A DNA stretch of 64,000 nt, from positions 22,332,597-22,396,596 of the forward strand of contig CM046347.1 of assembly GCA_025403435.1 (NCBI GenBank), given 5' to 3'. Below the pieces are notes generated by a model. It searched no databases. It had not been told where the DNA came from and was given only the letters and a program-made list of their open reading frames with translations. Numbering within the stretch: the stretch's first letter is position 1; the number at the start of each line of letters is the position of its first letter. Of this stretch, positions 47,061 through 58,860 are shown piece by piece. This DNA is from Artocarpus heterophyllus. Taxonomy: Eukaryota > Streptophyta > Magnoliopsida > Rosales > Moraceae. The position numbers and the translations under genes were made by a program.

Positions 47061-48492
47061 TGTTAGACATGTATGCCCTAGGGAGTAAAAATGTAATAAG
47101 TTTTTGGAGACATTTTTATCAATAAAGAATTTATTCATTGTTTAGATACCAAATCCTGTTCTCTTTACATTCATATTTGTTGAATGTATGTTAAACGAAC
47201 ATTAGTCTGAGACTGTCAGTCTAAACCTTAAAGAATTAGGCATATGATGGACCGATTATGCATAAGACACAATTCTTAAGGTGATGGTCTAAATCATATG
47301 ATCCACAATCGAGGGAATAAAGTTGGGCACTTTATTCATGTAAAGATTGTTATGTTGTCTATATCCCTTTTGAGAGATCGTTTGTCTTGACCATCAGACT
47401 CCATGAATAGAAACATTAGCATGTTGTCATAGGTGACGATGTGTTGGATCGGAACATAAAGTGAATTGATTTGGATTAATAATTCTGTCTCGGCAAATCG
47501 ATTCACTTTAGACAATCATTTGTGTTGTATCTTAATCCTGAGATGAATAGTGAGACTGTTGTCTTGACTTGTGTCTTTTGATGTACCAAAGAGTGACACC
47601 CACATCTTAATAGTGGTATGTATGCCGATACGTTGGAGACATGACTCTAGATAGCGTAGACCTATTATTCATAGATATGGAATCCATAGCTCCTCTTTAG
47701 GAATAATGATATCCTCTTATATGCGTTATCCTGTAATTGAAAAATTAGAGCACTCAACCATTTGGATACACAGGTGCAACTGAATGGTATACTGTCTTTG
47801 GATAGTAAGTTTTTCGATGGTGAGAGAATGGAACATGAGATAAAAATAATCGGGAAGGTAAGACAGAACTTGTCCTTAAGCTAATTATGGATAATCATAT
47901 GGGGATACAATACACTATGATATATTATGGAGGCTTAGCTATACGGGCTTTATAATTTTATGTAGTTCAAGAGTGCAGCTCCAAGCTTTTAGTGGAGTAG
48001 CGTTGGAGTTGATAATTATGAAATATATATCTAGGATATAGGGTTTCATAATTATCAGAAACTTGAACTATATAGGTCCATTTGGTCCCCTTTGCTAGCT
48101 CACAACATCCTGTAACGACACAGCGTGCTTTTCCAATAATTGGTGACTTATGTCGGATTTATCAGATTGGTTGAAATTTAAAAGAATCAAATAATTCATG
48201 TTTGTTTATCGGTTGAATTAATTTTGTGATAAAATTAATTCAAGATAAACTTGTTGAATTATTGGGATCGGATAATTTTTGTCTGTTTATTGGTTGATTT
48301 AATTTTGGATGAATTAGATCAAGATAAACTTGTAGAATTATTGGGAATTGATTTATTTTCCTATAGATAATCTAGATAAAGTTGCTTTGATTAGATAACT
48401 TCTCTAGTGGGTTATTTGAATTAAAACTGAGACTTTATCCTATAGATCTCAGGTGAAAAATAAAAGATTTACAGAGATTTTTTATCGATAGT

Positions 48493-48568
48493 TTGGCCTG
48501 CCGATCCACATGTTCGGCCTGCCGATGGGGCCTGTTTGGCCTACCGATCAGGATATTCGGCCTACCGA
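48493..48568 (+). repeat. Palindrome array in the E 5' LTR
   Basis: Four units start at 48493 (TTGGCCTGCCGA), 48514 (TCGGCCTGCCGA), 48536 and 48557, spaced 21, 22 and 21 bp, about 120 bp upstream of the TATA box. The orientation is the complement of the units in the leader. Confidence 0.88.
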
Positions 48569-48686
48569 CCAGCGAAGGATAAGATTACACGTTTCCTCGC
48601 AGATCTTATCAGATATTGATCCGAACTTGATTCTGTTTTGAGTTTTTGAGACCTAATCTAATAGGACTGATCCTAGGACCAACCTC

Positions 48687-48695
48687 TATAAATAG
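48687..48695 (+). promoter_or_regulatory. TATA box of Copia E 5' LTR
   Basis: TATAAATAG in the family-conserved context CCTCTATAAATAGGGAG. Confidence 0.72.
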
Positions 48696-49063
48696 GGAGT
48701 AAGTCTTGATAGTTACTCAGATCGATTATGAGATTAAGAGTGATACTCTGCTAGTGAGAATTTGAAAACTCCCTGAGAGCTTTTGTTCACAAATCACGAA
48801 CACTTGCTTTGGGTTCTCTCGATTGGTTGAAAGGAGAGTCACCTAGTGAAAAAGCTGTACCGGTCGTGGATAGAGAATAGCAAACAAGACTAGTTGGTTG
48901 AGGCTCTTCTGGAACGTTACTTCTCTTCATGTTTTGCGAGGGTTTTTTGATAGGTTAGTAAGATCTAGTTAATTTATGCATATAGCATGTCAAACTTGTG
49001 TTTTAAAAAATACTCTATTGTAAAATTTTTAAAATTCATGTTGCGTACTTTTTTTCCAACAAT

Positions 49064-49075
49064 TGGTATCAGAGC
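49064..49075 (+). other. PBS of Copia E
   Basis: TGGTATCAGAGC, an exact initiator tRNA-Met match, two bases after the LTR. Confidence 0.93.
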
Positions 49076-49579
49076 TGGGTTTTTTATATAAATTTACGAG
49101 TTTGTGATCATATTATATGTATAAATTTTGTGATCTTAATCTCTCCTATGCTTGAATTTAATTTTATAGAGAGTTGGCACTCTAGGTTTCTATATATTAT
49201 ATATGTTGTCATGGATTATATAGTGAATGTTTATTAATTAATTATGGTTGATTAAATTTTTATTTAATTATTTATTAATTAATTAATTTATACCCGTTAT
49301 GGTTCTTTAGAGGTTAGAATATGTATCTAGGTTTTTCATGAAATTAGATGGCGGACTATCATCTCCATCTAGGAATTATTATTTATTTTAAATTTATAAG
49401 AATTTTGTAATTAAATAATTATTCAGAGAAGACAGATTTAGAAGTCAGATCTATAAGAATGATGATGGCACTCCAAGGTATTTCTTGAGTCTCTAATTTT
49501 ATGTTTTTGAATTGTTGAAAATAAAATTGATGAATTGCATTAAAAATTGTATTTTTTGGAATGGAAGATTTCTGCTCAG

Positions 49580-49781
49580 TCGGCATGCCGAACTCACCAG
49601 TTCAGCAAGCCGATGGTCATAGATCGGCAGGCCAGATGTGAGGTTCGGTAGGCCATCAGTGGGGTAGAAATCAGGCGGCTCTAGCGACAGGCCAAACTTT
49701 CATGTATCGGCAGGCCGATCTTCCAGATCGGCAGGCCAATGGAGCGTGACCAACAGGCCGATCACCTAGTCGGCCTGCCGA
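49580..49781 (+). repeat. Palindrome array in the Copia E leader
   Basis: Nine units start at 49580 (TCGGCATGCCGA, perfect palindrome), 49602, 49624, 49645, 49684, 49707, 49728, 49750 and 49770 (TCGGCCTGCCGA). Spacing is 22, 22, 21, 39, 23, 21, 22 and 20 bp. Only the 12-mer core is conserved; the spacer sequence varies. Confidence 0.9.
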
Positions 49782-50735
49782 ATGAGAGCTGGAATCAAAA
49801 AAGGTGCAGTTTTTTTAGTACAGTTTTAATTTTATTTTTAGGACAATTTTGAGAAACATTAAATTTGGATATGATTGGAAATATGAAGTATTCAATTTAT
49901 ATGAGATTGAAGACTTGAAGATGGGCATTACATGAAGAATGATACAGCTTGAGGATTCAAGGATGAAGAATCGATAATATGTCTCGATTATTCTCTTGTA
50001 ATCATAGTTTTCTATTCTCTAGGGTGGAGCCATAATATTACGGTTATTTATTATTTTGCTTGTAGCTTTGCTTGTCTGCATTATAATATAATTTGCCATG
50101 TATATTGATAACATGTCATATAGAATAGGGAGTGCCGCTCATATTAAAATTGTTCATGCATATTTTTAAAAATAAAACCTTGATTTCAAAAGATTGAGTG
50201 GGAGAAGGTTTTCAAAGAGAGAACCTAAGGCCTCCATCTTTGGTACATAGGCAGAACATGGTGGTCCCGACCCTTAGTCAAGGATTTCTATCATGTACCA
50301 GATTGGATCTCTAAGAGGATCATGTATTTTAGCATGGTTTATGGTTGCACACCCCTAGGTGGTGATTGTAAATCATGGATAAAATATTGAAACGATGGTT
50401 ATATACTCACGTTAATTTTATTATTAACCTCCCCTAGGAGCTCTGTTAATAAAATTAATGGCCAAAGAAATGATTATTAATATATGCTTGACCATACGGG
50501 TCCTAGATGGTATATATTAATCAGAAGGAGATCCGTGTTCCTGATTGAATTTGGCATGACTCCCCTAGGAGCTTGTTGAATTCTGAGTTGGGAATTATCG
50601 TTGTAAGGATGTGACATTTTCAAGGTTTTGACACATAAACACATTTGTATGTTTTTACATGATTGTGTTATCTTACTAAATTATTATCATATATTTGCTT
50701 ATGTTTGGTATATGATTCTTCATTGTAGATTAAAA

Positions 50736-51545
50736 ATGTCTGAAAATGTTTTATCATCGATACTTGACAAAAACCTATTAACCGGTGAGAACTATAATGA
50801 TTGGAAACAGAACCTGGATATCGTCCTGTCCTTTAAGAAACTGAAATATGTACTGACAACCCCTTGTCCTCTCGAGCCTACATGAGACTCAACTAACGAG
50901 CAATTCCAAGCGTATGATCGCTGCAAAGTACTAATGATCAGGCCCGCTGCTATGTTATGGCCAGCATGAATAATGTGTTGCAGGCTCAACATCATGATTA
51001 TGAGACTGTGAAGCAGATCTTGGATAATCTTGAGGATATGTTTGGAGGCCAGGCCATAACAAAGCGGCAAGGGGCGCTTCTGAAACATCTAAACTGTAGA
51101 CAGAGGCCGGGGACATCTATAAAGGAGCATATGATGTTGGTCATGGGTTTCCTTGCTGAGGCTCAAACCAATGGAGACGGCATTGATGCTAAAACTCAGA
51201 TGACTATGGTCTTTGAGACTCTATCAAAGGAATTTATTCCGTTTAGAGCTACATTTAATTTAAGCAATAGACAGGATATGACCTTGACGGAATTGATGAA
51301 ACAATTATAGGAGTTCGAATTGCTGATCAGGGAGTCTCCTGTGGGTGGAGAGGCCAATATGGTAGCTGCTTCTGTTTCCAATCCTAACTCTAGGAATGGA
51401 AAGAAGCAACAGGCCAAAAACAGGAAGTCTTCTATTCCTGCTAGCACCAAGAGCAAGATGAAGAAGAAGAACAACCCAAAGAAGCTTAAGTACTTCTTCT
51501 GTGGAAAGGTCGGGCATATCAAGAAGTATTGCAGGGACTTCCTTT
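50736..51545 (+). pseudogene. gag: Copia E gag
   Basis: Start MSENVLSSILDKNLLTG. The same order as A: NLDIVLSF, then MASMNNVLQAQHHDYETVK, the UBN2-type region with TLSKEFIPFRATFNLS, a Lys-rich linker and zinc knuckle YFFCGKVGHIKKYC (51491-51532). Only the first Cys is lost (now Tyr), so it is better kept than in A. Breaks are TAC-ATG-to-stop at about 50886, a 1-bp loss near 50930 and a TAG at 51310. The upstream in-frame ATG at 50628 is not supported by the other copies. Confidence 0.9.
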
Positions 51546-51830
51546 CCAAAGGAGATAGGTGTGATCTTCTATATTTAGAAACTTGTTTGTTTGAGGAATC
51601 CAATGACATTTGGGTCAAAGATTCTGGTGCAGCTAATCATGTTTGTGTTTCTCTACAGGGGTTTAAAGAAACGAGAAGTCTGCTTCATGACGACTTCACT
51701 CTTCGAATGGACGATGGATCATTGGTCTCAGTAGAAGCAGTGGGAGACATCCATCTTTATTTTGATAATTATAGGAATTTACTTTTGCAAGATTGTTTTT
51801 ATGTTCCTAAATTAAAAGGAATTTAATTTC
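51546..51830 (+). pseudogene. Copia E protease
   Basis: Same frame as the gag end. Active triplet DSG at 51620-51628 in WVKDSGAANH (usual ID), then DDFTLRMDDGSLVSVEAVGD and CFYVPKLKGI. It is open to 51826, so this is the best-preserved protease in the window. A stop follows at LKGI*. Confidence 0.85.
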
Positions 51831-52935
51831 TGTATCTTGTTTATTTAAAGACTCCAATTTGGTTTCTTTTAATGATAAAGTGGTGATTAGTAAAAACAAA
51901 TCTTTTATCTGTTCTGGATGGATGTAAAATAATCTATATTTTATCAAACCTAAGATGGACTTATTGCTTAATGCTGAGATGAATGAAAATAACTCTAAAA
52001 GACTTAAAACTTCTCACTCTAATAGGACTTATCTTTGGCATTTGTGCCTTGGTCATATAAACCTGATAGGATTCAAAGGTTGGAAAGGGATGGACCTTTA
52101 AGTCACTTAAAGGTGAAATCTATACCTCAATGTGAATCTTGTTTGGAGGGTAAAATGACCAAAAGACCATTTGGGTCTAAGGGCAATAGGGCCGAAGGGG
52201 TTCTAGAACTTGTGCATAGTGATGTTTACGGACCGATGAACATCCGGGCAGGAGGAGGGTATGAGTACTTCATCACTTTTATTGACGATTACTCAAGGTA
52301 TGGGTATGTGTACCTGATCACCACAAAAGCAAAACTTTTGACAAGTTCAAGGAGTTTCGAGCTGAAGTGGAAAAGCAATTGGGTAGACCCATAAAGGCAC
52401 TTCGATCCGATCGAGGTAGACAATACCATTCCGATGAGTTCTTAGGACACTTATTAGAGAATGGAATTTTATCCCATTTGACTGCGCCGGGCACTCCGCA
52501 GTAGAATGGCGTAGTAAAAAGAAGAAATATGACTTTGTTGGACATGGTCAGGTCCATGATGAGTTATTCATCATTGCCTTTGTCCTTTTGGGGATATGCA
52601 CTACAAACCGCATGTTATCTTTTGAACAATGTGCCTTCAAAATCGGTCCCTAAAACTCCTCACAAGTTGTGGACGAGTAGGAAGACATCTTTAAACCATA
52701 TTCGCATATGGGGATGTTCGGCTCATGTCTTGTTTAAGGATCCGAATAAGTTGGAAGCATGTTCAAAAGTTTGCGTGTTTATAGGATATCCAAAAGGGAT
52801 TAAAGGGGTTATTTTTATAACCCAAAGGAAAATAAAGTCGTGGTTTCAACGAATGCAACTTTGCTTGAGGAGAGTTACATGGATGACTTTAAACCTCAAA
52901 GCGAAGTGGTGCTTGAGGAGTTTAGGAGTGATCTG
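51831..52935 (+). pseudogene. Copia E integrase
   Basis: The N-terminal finger region is frameshifted near 52060 (LWHLCLGHINL expected). CESCLEGKMTKRPF follows. Asp 1 is in HSDVYGPM (52221-52223), Asp 2 in RSDRGRQY (52409-52411). Catalytic Glu is Lys (AAA at 52517-52519), in the same codon as in A. A frameshift near 52318 separates the two Asp motifs. The C-terminal [10 protein letters not shown] and [16 protein letters not shown] follow in other frames. Confidence 0.88.
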
Positions 52936-53900
52936 ATCACTCTGGGGTTTCTGAATGAAACCGTTCCAATCAATGTAGAAAAACCAAACAAACCTAAACA
53001 ACAACCTAAGGGGCTTCGACGTAGTGGGAGGATCGGGCGTCAACCTGAGAGGTATATGTTCAATGGGGAGGTCTTCTTGGCTGAACCGGATGAACATGAT
53101 CGGGATCCTTATACTTACGCAGAAGCTATGGAGGATGTTGATTCAAAACTCTGGACAGAGGCCATGAACGTAGAGATGAAGTCTATAGAGACTAATCAGG
53201 TCTAGGAGCTTGTGGATCTTCCCGAAGGGGTAAAACCCATAGGGTGTAAGTGGATCTACAAGCGGAAAAGAGGAGTGGATGGAAAGGTCAAAACCTTTAA
53301 GGTTAGACTAATAGCTAAGGGTTATATGCAAAAGGAAGGAATCGATTATGAGGAAACCTTTTCACCTATAGCCATGCTTAAGTCCATCTGGATTTTCTTG
53401 TCCATAGCTACCGCTCTCGACTACGAGATTTGGTAGATGGATGTCAAGACGGCTTTTCTGAATGGCTATCTTGATTAGTCTATTTATATGGAACAACTAG
53501 ATGGGTTCAAGGTCAAGGGTCAAGATGGGAAGGTTTGTAGGCTGCTAAAGTCAATTTATAGACTTAAGCAAGCTTTCCGTTCTTGGAACATAAGATTTGA
53601 TCAGGTGTCAAGACTTATGGGTTCTCACAAAATGTGGATGAACCATGTGTTTACAAACACATAAAAGATGGGAAGGTGGTTTTTCTACTACTCTATGTAG
53701 ATGACATTCTGCTAATTGGCAATGACATTGGTGCATTGTCATCAGTCAAATTATGGTTGACCAAGCAGTTTGACATGAAGGACTTAGGTGAGGCTAATTT
53801 TGTTCTCAGTATCCAGATCTTTCGAGATAGAAAGAACAAAATGATAGCTTTATCACAGGCCAGCTACATAGATAAAATTCTCAGGAGGTTTGCAATGTAG
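52936..53900 (+). pseudogene. Copia E reverse transcriptase
   Basis: Linker RRSGRIGRQPERYMF, then YTYAEAMEDVDSKLWTEAMN, a Trp-to-stop at [42 protein letters not shown], and motif A IW*MDVKTAFLNG. A frameshift near 53605 precedes YVDD at 53694-53705 (LLLYVDDILLIGND). LTKQFDMKDLGEANFVL follows. Both catalytic boxes are present in sequence, but three stops and a frameshift make it dead. Confidence 0.93.
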
Positions 53901-54659
53901 GATTCCAAGAAAGGTGGGCAACCATCTGGGTCTGGAATTACTCTTTCTAAGAAAGACTCTCCAAAGTCTTAGAAAGAAAGAGAATACATGAAGAAGGTGC
54001 CGTATGCTTCGGCAGTGGGTAGTCTCATGTATGCCATGCTTTACACTGGACCGGATATTAGTTATGCAGTCGGGATTGTAAGTCGATTTCAGGCGGATCT
54101 AGGATTGAACCATTGGGTCGCGGTAAAGCATATTTTCAAGTACCTGATAAGGACTTGAGGGTATATGTTTGTATATTCAGGTGAGGACTTGACTCCTCTA
54201 GGATATACTGACTCCAATTTTCAATCCTGTCTGGATTCTAGGAAATCGACTTTGGGTTTTGTGTTTACTCCAGGCGGCGGTGCCATCAGTTGGAGAAGTG
54301 CCAAGCAAGATTGCACTTCGGATTCAACGATGGAGGCCGAGTATGTGGTAGCTAGTGATGCTTCGAAAGAAGCAGTGTGGCTCCACAAGTTCCTTGGGGA
54401 TCTTGAGGTAGTTCCTGGTATGGATAAAGCGATATCACTATACTGTGATAACAGTGCGGCGGTAGCTAATGCTAAGAAACCAAGATTTCACAAGAAGAGT
54501 AAGCATATTGATCAGAATTATCATGTTATTAAGGACTTCGTTGAGGGCGGGCATGTCATAGTGTGCAAGATCGCGTCAGAGGACAATTTAGCTAATCCAT
54601 TTACGAAGACACTTACTGGGAGAGTCTTTGAGAGGCATGTGGAAGCTATGGAGATGTGA
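53901..54659 (+). pseudogene. Copia E RT connection and RNase H
   Basis: After a CAG-to-TAG stop at 53898 the connection region runs through VPYASAVGSLMYAML and stops near 53970 and 54157. RNase H is open from 54165: YTDSNFQSCL (first Asp kept), STMEAEYVVA (Glu), LYCDNSAAVA (Asp), KHIDQNYHVIKDF and SEDNLANP (last Asp now Asn). Ends at 54659 before the PPT. Confidence 0.9.
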
Positions 54660-54697
54660 GATTTGTCATATTAAGTCACTTAATACAAGTGGGAGAT

Positions 54698-56674
54698 TGT
54701 TAGACATGTATGTCTTAAGGAGTAAAAATATAATAAGTTTTTGGAGACATTTTTATCAAAAAAGAATTTATTCATTGTTTATATACCAAATCTTGTCCTC
54801 TTTACGTTCATATTTGTCGAATGTATGTTAAGCAAACAATAGTCTGAGACTGTGGGTCTAAACCTTAAAGAATTGGGCATATGATGGACAGATTATATAG
54901 AAGACACAATTCTTAATGTGGTGGTCTAAATCATAAGATCTGCAATCGAGGGAATAAAGTTGGGCACTTTATTCATGTAAAGATTGTTATGTTGTCTATA
55001 TGCCTTTTGGGAGATGGTTTGTCTTGACCATCGAAAGTGGACTCCGTGAATAGAAACATTGGCACATTGCCATAGGTGATGATGTGTTAGATCATGACAT
55101 AAAGTGAATTGATTTAGATTAATAATTCTGTCTCGACAAATCAATTCACTTTAGACAATCATTTGTGTTGTATCTTAATCCTAAGATGAATAGTGGGCCC
55201 ATTGTCTTGACTTGTGTCTTTTGATGTACCAAAGGGTGACACCCACATCTTAATAGTGGTATACATGCTGATACGTTGGAGACATGACAATAGATAGCAT
55301 AGACCTATTATTCATAGATATGGAATCCATAGCTCCTCTTTAGGAGTAATTATATCCTCTTATATGCGTTATCCTATAATTGAAAAACTGGAGCGCTCAA
55401 CCATTTGGATACATAGGTGTAACTGAATGGTATACTACATTTGGATAGTAAGTTTTCCGATGGTGAGATAATGGAACGTGAGATAAAAATAATCAGAAAG
55501 GTAAGACAGAACTTGTCCTTAAGACGATTATGGATAATCATATAGGGATACGATACACCATGATATATCATGGAGACTTAGCTATACAGGCTTCGTAATT
55601 CTATGTAGTTCGAGAGCGCAGCTCCAAGCTTTTAGTGGAGTAGTGTTGGAGTTGATAATTATGAAATGTATATCTAGGATATTGGGTTTCGTAATTATCA
55701 GGAGCTTTAACTATATTGGTCCATTTGGTCCCTTTGCTAGCTCACAACATCCTGTAACGACACGGCGTGCTTTTCCAATAATTGGTGACTTATGTCAGAT
55801 TTGTCAGATTGGTTGAAACTTGGAAGAATCAAATAATTCATGTCTGTCTATTGGTTGAATTAATTTTGTGATAAAATTAATTCAAGATAAACTTGTTTTA
55901 TTATTGGGATCGGATAATTCTTGTCTGTTTATCAGTTGATTTAATTTTAGATAAATTGGATCAAGATAAACTTGTAAAATTATTAAGAATTGATTTATTT
56001 TCCTAGAGATAATCTAAATAAAATTGTTTTGATCAGATAACTTCCCTATTGGGTTATTTGAATTAAAACTGAGACTTTATCCTATAGAATCTCAGGTGAA
56101 AAATAAAAGATTTATGGAGATTTTTTATCGGTAGTTCAGCTTGTCGATCCACGTGTTCGACCTCCCAATAGGGCCTGTTCGGCTTACCAACGAGCGAAGG
56201 ATAAGATTATGCATTTCCATGCGGATCTTATCAGATATTGATCTGAACTTGATTCTATTTTGAGTTTTTGAGACCTAATCTAATAGGACTGACCTTAGGA
56301 CCAACCTCTATAAATAGAGATTAAGAGTGATACTCTGCTAGTGAGAATCTAAAAACTCCCTGAGAGCTTTTGTTCACAAATCATGAACACTTGCTTTAGG
56401 TTCTCTCAATTGGTTGGAAGGAGAGTCACCTGGTGGAAGAGCTGTATGTGTGAGACCACACTCACTCTGGTCGTGGATAGAGAATAGCAAAGAAGACCAG
56501 TTGGTTGAGGCTCTTTTGGAACGTTACTTCTCTTCACATTTTTCGAGGGTTTTTTGGCATACAAAGGTTAGTAAGATCTAGTTAATTTATGCATATAGCA
56601 TGTCAAACTTATGTTTTGAAAAATATTTTGATGTAAAATTTTTAAAATTCCCATTGCGCACTCTTTTTCCAACA
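54698..56674 (+). repeat. 3' LTR of Copia E
   Basis: Starts TGTTAGACATGTATG right after AGTGGGAGAT (54688-54697) and ends TTTTTCCAACA. TATA box at 56309-56317. The palindrome array here (about 56128-56205) is decayed compared with the 5' LTR. It keeps the 30 bp missing in the 5' LTR and lacks about 30 bp just after the TATA box. Confidence 0.93.
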
Positions 56675-57560
56675 AGATTACCTATTGCCGAAGCATAAGG
56701 CACTTTTTTCATGAATTCTCTTTCCTCATCAAACTTTGGTGAGTCTTTCTTAGAAAGAGTTATTCCATACCTAGATGGTTGCCCACCTTTCTTGGAATCT
56801 TGCATTACATACCTTTTGAGAATTTTGTCTATGTAGTCTGCTTAGGGTAAAGCTATCATTATGTTCTTCCTATCCTAAAAAATCTGGATATTGAGAACAA
56901 AATTAGCTTCACCCAAGTCTTACATGTCAAACTGCTTGGTTAGTCATAATTTGACCAATGACAATGCCCCAAGTCCTTGCTAATTAGCAGAATGTCATCT
57001 ACATAGAGCAGTAGAAAAACCACTTTCCCATCCTTAATGTGTTTGTAAACACACGGCACACTTGTGCGAACCTATAAATCTTGATCACTTGATCAAATCA
57101 TATGTTTCAAGAATAGGAAGCCTACTTAAGTCCATAAATTGACTTTAGTAGCTTAAAAACCTTACTCTTTTGACCCTTAGCCTTGAACTCATTTAGTTGT
57201 TTCATATATATAGACTCATCAAGATAGCCATTTAAAAAGGTTGTCTTGACATTCATCTGTCAAATCTCGTAGTCAAGAGCGGCAGTTAAGGACAAGAGAA
57301 TACAAATGGACTTAAGCATGGCTACAAGCGAAAAAGTTTCCTTGTAATTGATTCCTTCCTTTTGCATGTACCCCTTAGCTACCAGCCTAGCGTTATAGGT
57401 TTCGACTTTTCTAACAACTCCTCTCCTCCTCTTAGAGAACCACTTACACCCTATGGGTTTTACCTCTTCGGGAAGATCTACAAGTTCCAAACTCGATTAG
57501 TCTCCATAGACTTCATCTTTGTGTTCATGGCCTCCGTCTAGAGTTTCGAATCAACATCCT
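56675..57560 (-). pseudogene. Copia D reverse transcriptase
   Basis: Minus strand. [29 protein letters not shown] and YEI*QMNVKTTFLNGYLDES (motif A Asp now Asn), YGLK*ASYS, then YVDD at plus positions 56994-57005. The region ends at VPYASAIGNL where Copia E was inserted; the chain continues at 47060. Several CAG/TGG-to-stop changes and frame changes. Confidence 0.88.
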
Positions 57561-58860
57561 CTGTAGCCTCTTTGTAAGTGTAAGGATCTCTGTCATCTTC
57601 AACTGGTTCAGCCAAGAAAGCTTCACCATTGAACATATATCTCTCGGGTTGACGCACGATCCTCCTGCTACGCTAAAACCCCTTAAGTTGTTGTTCAAGT
57701 TCAGTTGGTTTTCCTACACTGATTGGAATAGTTTCATTTGAAACCCCCAGAGTGACCGAATCACTCGCCAACTCCTTAAGCACCACTTGCTTCGAGGCTT
57801 AAAGTCGTCCATGTAACTTTCCTCAAGGAAAGTTGCATTAGTTAAAACCACGACTTTTTTTTCCTTTGGGTTATAGAAACAACACCCTTTAGTCATTTTT
57901 GGATATCCCACAAACACATAAACTTCCTAACATGCTTCCAACTTATTCGCTTCCTTAAACAGGACATGAGCTGGACATCCTCATATGCGAATATGGTTTA
58001 AGGATGTCTTTTTCCCCGCCCACAACTCGTGAGCAGTTTTAAGAACCAATTTTGAATGCACATTGTTCAAAAGATAACATGCAGTTTGTAATAAATATCC
58101 CCAAAAGGATAAAGGCAATGACGAATAACTCAACATAGACGCGACCATGTCCAACAAAGTCCTATTTTTTCTCTCAAGTATGCCATTTTGCTAGGAGTGC
58201 CTGATGCAGTCAAATGGGATAGGATCCCATTCTTTAATAAGTGTCACAATAACTTATCAGAAAGGTATTCACCGCCTCGATCAGATTTAAGTACCTTTAT
58301 AGGTCTACCCAATTGCTTTTCCACTTCAACCCAAAACTCCCTGAACTTATCAAAAGTTTCGCTTTTGTGGTGCATTAGGTACATTGAGTAAACATCAATA
58401 AAAGTGATGAAATACTCATACCCTCCTCATGCCCGGATGTTCATAGGTCTGCAAACATTGCTATACACAAGTTCTAAAACCCCTTTGGCCTCATTGTCTT
58501 TAGACCCAAATGGACTTTTGGTCACCGTCCAAACAAGATTCACATTGTGGTATAGATTCCACCTTTAAGTGACTTGAAGGTCCATCCCTTACCAACTTTT
58601 GAATCCTATTCAGGTTAATATGACCTAGTCACAAATGCCAAAGATAAGTCTTATTAGAGTGAGAAGTTTTAAGTCTTTTAAAGTTATTATCATTAACCTC
58701 AGTGTTCAGGAGTAAGTCTATCTTAGGTTTGATAAAATATAGATTTTTTGGCATCTATCCATTATAGATAAAATATTTGTTTGTACAAATCACCACTTTA
58801 TTATTAAAAGATCTACATAAGAATCTTTAAATAAACAAGCTATAGAAATTAAATTCCTTT
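57561..58860 (-). pseudogene. Copia D integrase
   Basis: Minus strand. Motifs: HLSHLKV-like stretch, ESCLDGDQKSI-type pre-integrase, YSNVCRPMN (Asp 1 now Asn, plus positions 58458-58460), KSDRGGEYLS (Asp 2 kept) and NGILERKNRTLL with the catalytic Glu kept (58173-58175). VFVGYPKMTKGCCFY and [16 protein letters not shown] close the domain. This copy shows that the ancestral residue at the A/E Lys position was Glu. Confidence 0.87.

Larger units (their letters stand above)
47061..49061 (+). repeat. 5' LTR of Copia E
   Basis: TGTTAGACATGTATGCCC to TTTTTCCAACA. It contains the palindrome array at 48493-48568 and a TATA box at 48687-48695. About 30 bp that other copies have near 48855 are missing here. 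Confidence 0.93.
49062..50735 (+). other. Copia E untranslated leader
   Basis: 1.67 kb without coding sequence between the PBS and gag, unusually long. It carries the palindrome array and conserved AT-rich segments also seen in A, B and D. A TTGTAG shortly before the gag ATG could be a splice acceptor, which would allow a shorter gag message; this is inference. Confidence 0.75.
47061..56674 (+). mobile_element. Ty1/Copia retrotransposon E, inserted in D
   Basis: Order: 5' LTR 47061-49061, PBS 49064-49075, leader with palindrome array, gag 50736-51545, pol to 54659, PPT, 3' LTR 54698-56674. Flanks are AGACT (47056-47060) and AGATT (56675-56679), a duplication with one mismatch; D pol reads on across it. 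The LTR lengths (2001 and 1977 bp) are close and the copy has no nested insertion, so it is the most complete member here. Gag-pol is still broken. Confidence 0.94.
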
